Shown: piece after piece, positions 61,385-64,000 of the stretch
Layout of the letters: every line of letters begins with the position of its first letter
Numbering within the stretch: position 1 is the stretch's first letter
NCBI GenBank assembly: GCA_963803845.1
Contig: CAWDNZ010000004.1
Span: 372,001-436,000, forward strand
DNA length: 64,000 nucleotides
Reading direction: 5' to 3'
DNA from: JABDIY01 sp963803845
GTDB taxonomy: Bacteria; Actinomycetota; Acidimicrobiia; Acidimicrobiales; SZUA-35
Notes under the pieces: generated by a model
Seen by the model: only the letters and a program-made list of their open reading frames with translations
Database searches by the model: none
Told to the model about the DNA's origin: nothing
Position numbers and translations under genes: made by a program

Positions 61385-62327
61385 TGAACACCGACGGAAG
61401 GACGATCTGCTCGCCGGGGTAGATCAGGTCGGGATTGCCGGAGGTAATCGTGGTGCGGTTGGCGTCGACCATCTGGCGCCAATAGGTGGCGATCTGGGAG
61501 TTGGTCGGCGAACTGCCTCGGACGAGGGTCAGGTGAGCATCGGCAATAGCCCAAAAGTTGTCGCCCCTCGCCACCACGTAGACGGTGCCTGTCGGTACCG
61601 CCACCGATGGCTCGGTGGGCATGTCCACAGTCCCGTCTTGCGAGCCGCCTTCGGTCCCTTCATCTTGCAGGCCGGCGACAAGGCCGGGCGCCAAGGAACT
61701 GCCCGCCTCCACATCAAGATCGGCTGGGCCAGCCACTGGTGCGCTGGAATCGGCGAGGAGGGTGGTCGGCGGGGCGTCGCTCAGCGTGCCGACGCCGGCG
61801 GAGAAACCAGATTCCTCCTCGACGGCCTCAACTTCAGTGCTGGCCGGTGGGGTGGTGGAGTCCGCCAGAGCCTCACCAGACCGGCTGTCGAACCCGCCGG
61901 AAAGCACTTCGATACGAGGTGGGGCTACCTGGGCGGCACCGGCGGAACATGCGACGGGAATTGCTATCACCGCCACCGCAAACATGGCTTCGGTCAACTG
62001 CCGGGATCCAGGAAGGGTGACCATGCGTACCCATCCACCGTGGGACCGGGCGGGCCGCCCCAGAACCAACATCCAGACCGCAAGGCTGAGCGCCAGCCAG
62101 AACGTCAAAACGTTGGCCACCCACCATGCGGCGAACGAAACGAGCGCCTCCGGATCGGTGGGGAGGACGCTGGGCCGAACCGATGAAGCCGACAACACCA
62201 AAGCCACCACAGCGATTCCGAGACCACCGCCAACACCGAGCCGGGAGAGGCGGGGTTGGGGTTCGGGGAGATCAATCTGGGAACTTGCCACCTCCATGCG
62301 CATGTCGTTAAGTGTAAATGAACGCAT
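61377..62327 (-). CDS. LysM-domain membrane protein
   Basis: 316 residues from ATG 62327 (MRSFTLNDM). The first part has three hydrophobic segments (GGGLGIAVVALVLSASSV, VANVLTFWLALSLAVWMLVLG, EAMFAVAVIAIPVACSAGAA). A long acidic, Thr/Ser-rich linker leads to a C-terminal LysM-like domain: VYVVARGDNFWAIADAHL, ATYWRQMVDANR, DLIYPGEQIVLP. It would bind the peptidoglycan on the outer face. Divergent from the LuxR-type regulator with 54 bp between starts; the regulator may control it. Confidence 0.82.
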   Translation of the reverse strand: MRSFTLNDMRMEVASSQIDLPEPQPRLSRLGVGGGLGIAVVALVLSASSVRPSVLPTDPEALVSFAAWWVANVLTFWLALSLAVWMLVLGRPARSHGGWVRMVTLPGSRQLTEAMFAVAVIAIPVACSAGAAQVAPPRIEVLSGGFDSRSGEALADSTTPPASTEVEAVEEESGFSAGVGTLSDAPPTTLLADSSAPVAGPADLDVEAGSSLAPGLVAGLQDEGTEGGSQDGTVDMPTEPSVAVPTGTVYVVARGDNFWAIADAHLTLVRGSSPTNSQIATYWRQMVDANRTTITSGNPDLIYPGEQIVLPSVFTE

Positions 62328-62381
62328 ATCAAATACTCCAAGAGCAGATTGACAGTTACTGAACTGGGATAACTTATCGCT

Positions 62382-62951
62382 ATGCACATAGCCATGGTCG
62401 GCTGTTCGGCCCCGTATCGGGAGGCGATCGAACAGCGCGTCAGCGAACGGGGTAGGTCACGCATGACCTCGGATCTGGAGGCTGAAGTCAAACTCATCCA
62501 GTGCGATTCAGACCGAAACTGGGATCTGCTCGCAGGCGAATCGGCGCGGGGCTGCATCGTGGTGGCGGTGCTTCCATCACCGTTGATGGAGGACTACGTC
62601 CGCGCACTGGTCGCCGGAGCGGCTGGCGTGGTCCCACTAGATACGTCCAGCACGATCACCGCCGCCGTGATCGAAGCCGCGACCCACGGCGAAGTGGTGT
62701 TGCCAAGGCAGGCGGCACAGAACCTTGCCCTGCTCGCGCAACGGACGAAGCCGCCAACCAACTTATCCATCCGGGAAACGGACCTTCTTCGAGCTGTTGC
62801 AACCGGAACCACAATCGCCGATGTCGCAAGGGAGCAATACTTCAGCGAACGGACGGTTCGCCGCCATCTTCAAAGCTTGTACTTGAAGCTGGGCGTGAGA
62901 AATCGAACCGAAGCCATTGCCGCTGCTACCCGCATGGGCATTGTTGATTGA
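62382..62951 (+). CDS. LuxR-type response regulator with degenerate receiver
   Basis: 189 residues. N-terminal half resembles a receiver (HIAMVGCSAPYREAIEQRV, VVAVLPSPLMEDYVRALVAGAAGVVPLDTS) but the acidic pocket and phosphorylatable Asp are not evident. C-terminal LuxR HTH: LSIRETDLLRAVATGTTIADVAREQYFSERTVRRHLQSLYLKLGVRNRTEAIA. No histidine kinase nearby. Likely phosphorylation-independent regulator. Divergent from the LysM gene. Confidence 0.82.
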   Translation: MHIAMVGCSAPYREAIEQRVSERGRSRMTSDLEAEVKLIQCDSDRNWDLLAGESARGCIVVAVLPSPLMEDYVRALVAGAAGVVPLDTSSTITAAVIEAATHGEVVLPRQAAQNLALLAQRTKPPTNLSIRETDLLRAVATGTTIADVAREQYFSERTVRRHLQSLYLKLGVRNRTEAIAAATRMGIVD

Positions 62952-63076
62952 GTCGTTACCAACGTCTGGTCTCCAAGCGTATGTCGTGAGTGTATACGCG
63001 CGTGTTTTACGTACTTCAAGGCCAGATTGATCCTCCTTGCCACCGGCTTCTTCCCGTGTGTAGGGTGTGGGAACAT

Positions 63077-64000
63077 ATGTTCGAATCAACTGTCATCGAT
63101 GCTGTCTCACTGGCCCCCGAGCCGACTCCCGAGCCGACTTCCCCGGCGTCGCTGGACAACGACGGGCTGAACTCCGCTCAACGAGCCGCGGTCCATCACG
63201 ACACCGGGCCGCTCCTCATCGTGGCGGGAGCCGGCACCGGAAAGACCAAGACGCTGGTGTCGCGCGTTCTCCGTTTGATCGAGGAAGGAGCCGAGCCAAA
63301 CCGCATCCTGCTCCTCACCTTCACCCGTCGGTCTTCTTCAGAAATGCTCCAGCGGGTCCGGGCGTCGTCCAGCAATCGAGCGGCCGGTCAAGTGTGGGGT
63401 GGCACGTTCCATTCCGTGGCAAACCGACTCCTTCGCCAATTTGGCGCGTCCGCCGGAATACCGCCCAACTTCACCGTGCTAGATGCCAGCGATGCCACCG
63501 ACCTCTTCGGCATGGTCAGGACCGAAGAAGGTTTCGGCGAACGGTCCAAGCGCTTCCCGCGGGCCAACACCATCGCTGGCATCTACACCCGGCTGGTCAG
63601 CAGTCAGGCAAAACTGGCCGACGTCCTGGAGGTCGATTTCCCCTGGTGCGCCGACCATGCCGAAGATCTGAAAACCCTCTTTGCGGCCTATACCAAACGT
63701 AAACGAGCCAATGCGGTTCTGGACTACGACGACCTCCTGCTGTTCTGGCGGGCCATCACCAAAAGTTCGCTGGGCCCGGTGCTCCAAGACCTTTTCGATC
63801 ACATTCTGATCGATGAGTACCAAGACACCAATCCCATCCAGGCCGACATCGTTGAAGGCATGTGCTCGGCCACAACACAGCTTTGTGCGGTCGGTGACGA
63901 CGCCCAGGCCATCTACGGTTTCCGCTCGGCAACGGTGGCCAACATGTGGAACTTCGCCGAGCGGTTCGACGGCGCAACCACCATCACCCTGGAACAGAAT
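63077..64000 (+). CDS. UvrD/PcrA-family ATP-dependent DNA helicase, 3' truncated by window edge
   Basis: 308 codons from ATG 63077 run open to the end of the window. A Glu/Pro linker (EPTPEPTSPASLDND) precedes LNSAQRAAVHHDTGPLLIVAGAGTGKTKTLVSRV (Q motif and Walker A), ILLLTFTRRSSSEML (Ia), GTFHSVANRLLRQFG (Ib), HILIDEYQDTNPIQADIV (Walker B, DEYQD) and CAVGDDAQAIYGFRSA (motif III), the superfamily 1A order. UvrD-like helicases unwind DNA 3'-5' in repair. Subfamily cannot be fixed without the C-terminal half. Confidence 0.93.
   Translation, partial: MFESTVIDAVSLAPEPTPEPTSPASLDNDGLNSAQRAAVHHDTGPLLIVAGAGTGKTKTLVSRVLRLIEEGAEPNRILLLTFTRRSSSEMLQRVRASSSNRAAGQVWGGTFHSVANRLLRQFGASAGIPPNFTVLDASDATDLFGMVRTEEGFGERSKRFPRANTIAGIYTRLVSSQAKLADVLEVDFPWCADHAEDLKTLFAAYTKRKRANAVLDYDDLLLFWRAITKSSLGPVLQDLFDHILIDEYQDTNPIQADIVEGMCSATTQLCAVGDDAQAIYGFRSATVANMWNFAERFDGATTITLEQN

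Noticed and set aside
1..64000. tRNA, rRNA or riboswitch genes
   Set aside because: None was recognised by eye; a covariance-model scan was not possible, so small RNAs could be missed.

Overview
The window is gene-dense, high-GC DNA with many GTG and TTG starts, four-base start/stop overlaps and Actinomycetota signature genes. These include a homologue of the mycothiol-dependent reductase Rv2466c, the histidine phosphatase/DUF3090/SCO1664 trio, a monoderm-type Tad pilus operon with no outer-membrane secretin, an F420-type FrhB protein and an LCP cell-wall ligase. I infer a free-living actinobacterium, possibly class Acidimicrobiia. No rRNA, tRNA, CRISPR array, transposase or prophage was recognised. 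Both edges cut genes: iolD on the left and a UvrD-family helicase on the right.

Layout. 0-9 kb: inositol catabolism (iolD), a P-loop kinase, PolX polymerase/exonuclease, Dps, ligA and small proteins. 9-20 kb: a PhoD-type phosphatase divergent from a ProA-like dehydrogenase, then a minus-strand run (amidohydrolase, DUF445, betaine-type binding lipoprotein, GluQ), an RNA methyltransferase, an unusual protein with two TetR-like halves, and a PadR regulator. 20-27 kb: a secreted propeller/FN3 protein with exact 285-bp repeats, a glycosyltransferase, a second betaine-type binding lipoprotein and a SulP transporter. 27-30 kb: a two-gene operon that I read as MurL and MurD2, the alternative route for placing D-glutamate in peptidoglycan. 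30-34.5 kb: a catabolic-looking cluster (isochorismatase-like hydrolase, alpha/beta hydrolase, DddP-like M24 protein, TauD-like dioxygenase, Rv2466c-like reductase lacking its second cysteine). 34.5-44.6 kb: a surface-polysaccharide locus (GT2, Alg13/Alg14-type split transferase, APH-like kinase, Wzx flippase, Wzy/ligase, chain-length protein, LCP ligase). Its flippase and polymerase genes converge on a 686-bp intergenic region of nested 40-bp repeats. 44.6-53 kb: DNA repair genes (tag, family 5 UDG), an EccC-like protein without motor domains, FrhB, NUDIX and the histidine phosphatase/DUF3090/SCO1664 trio. 53-59.7 kb: a nine-gene Tad/Flp pilus operon. 59.7-64 kb: two small paralogous HTH proteins, a coiled-coil protein, OsmC, a LysM membrane protein, a LuxR regulator and the helicase.

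Much of the window deals with the cell envelope: peptidoglycan precursors, polysaccharide synthesis and attachment, pili and lipoproteins. The most interesting items are the MurL/MurD2 pair, the nested repeat region at 39.1-39.8 kb and the DddP-like cluster. Also notable are several proteins whose expected catalytic motifs are degraded: the chain-length protein, TadZ, the amidohydrolase and the monothiol reductase. All family calls are from reading the sequence; no database search was run.
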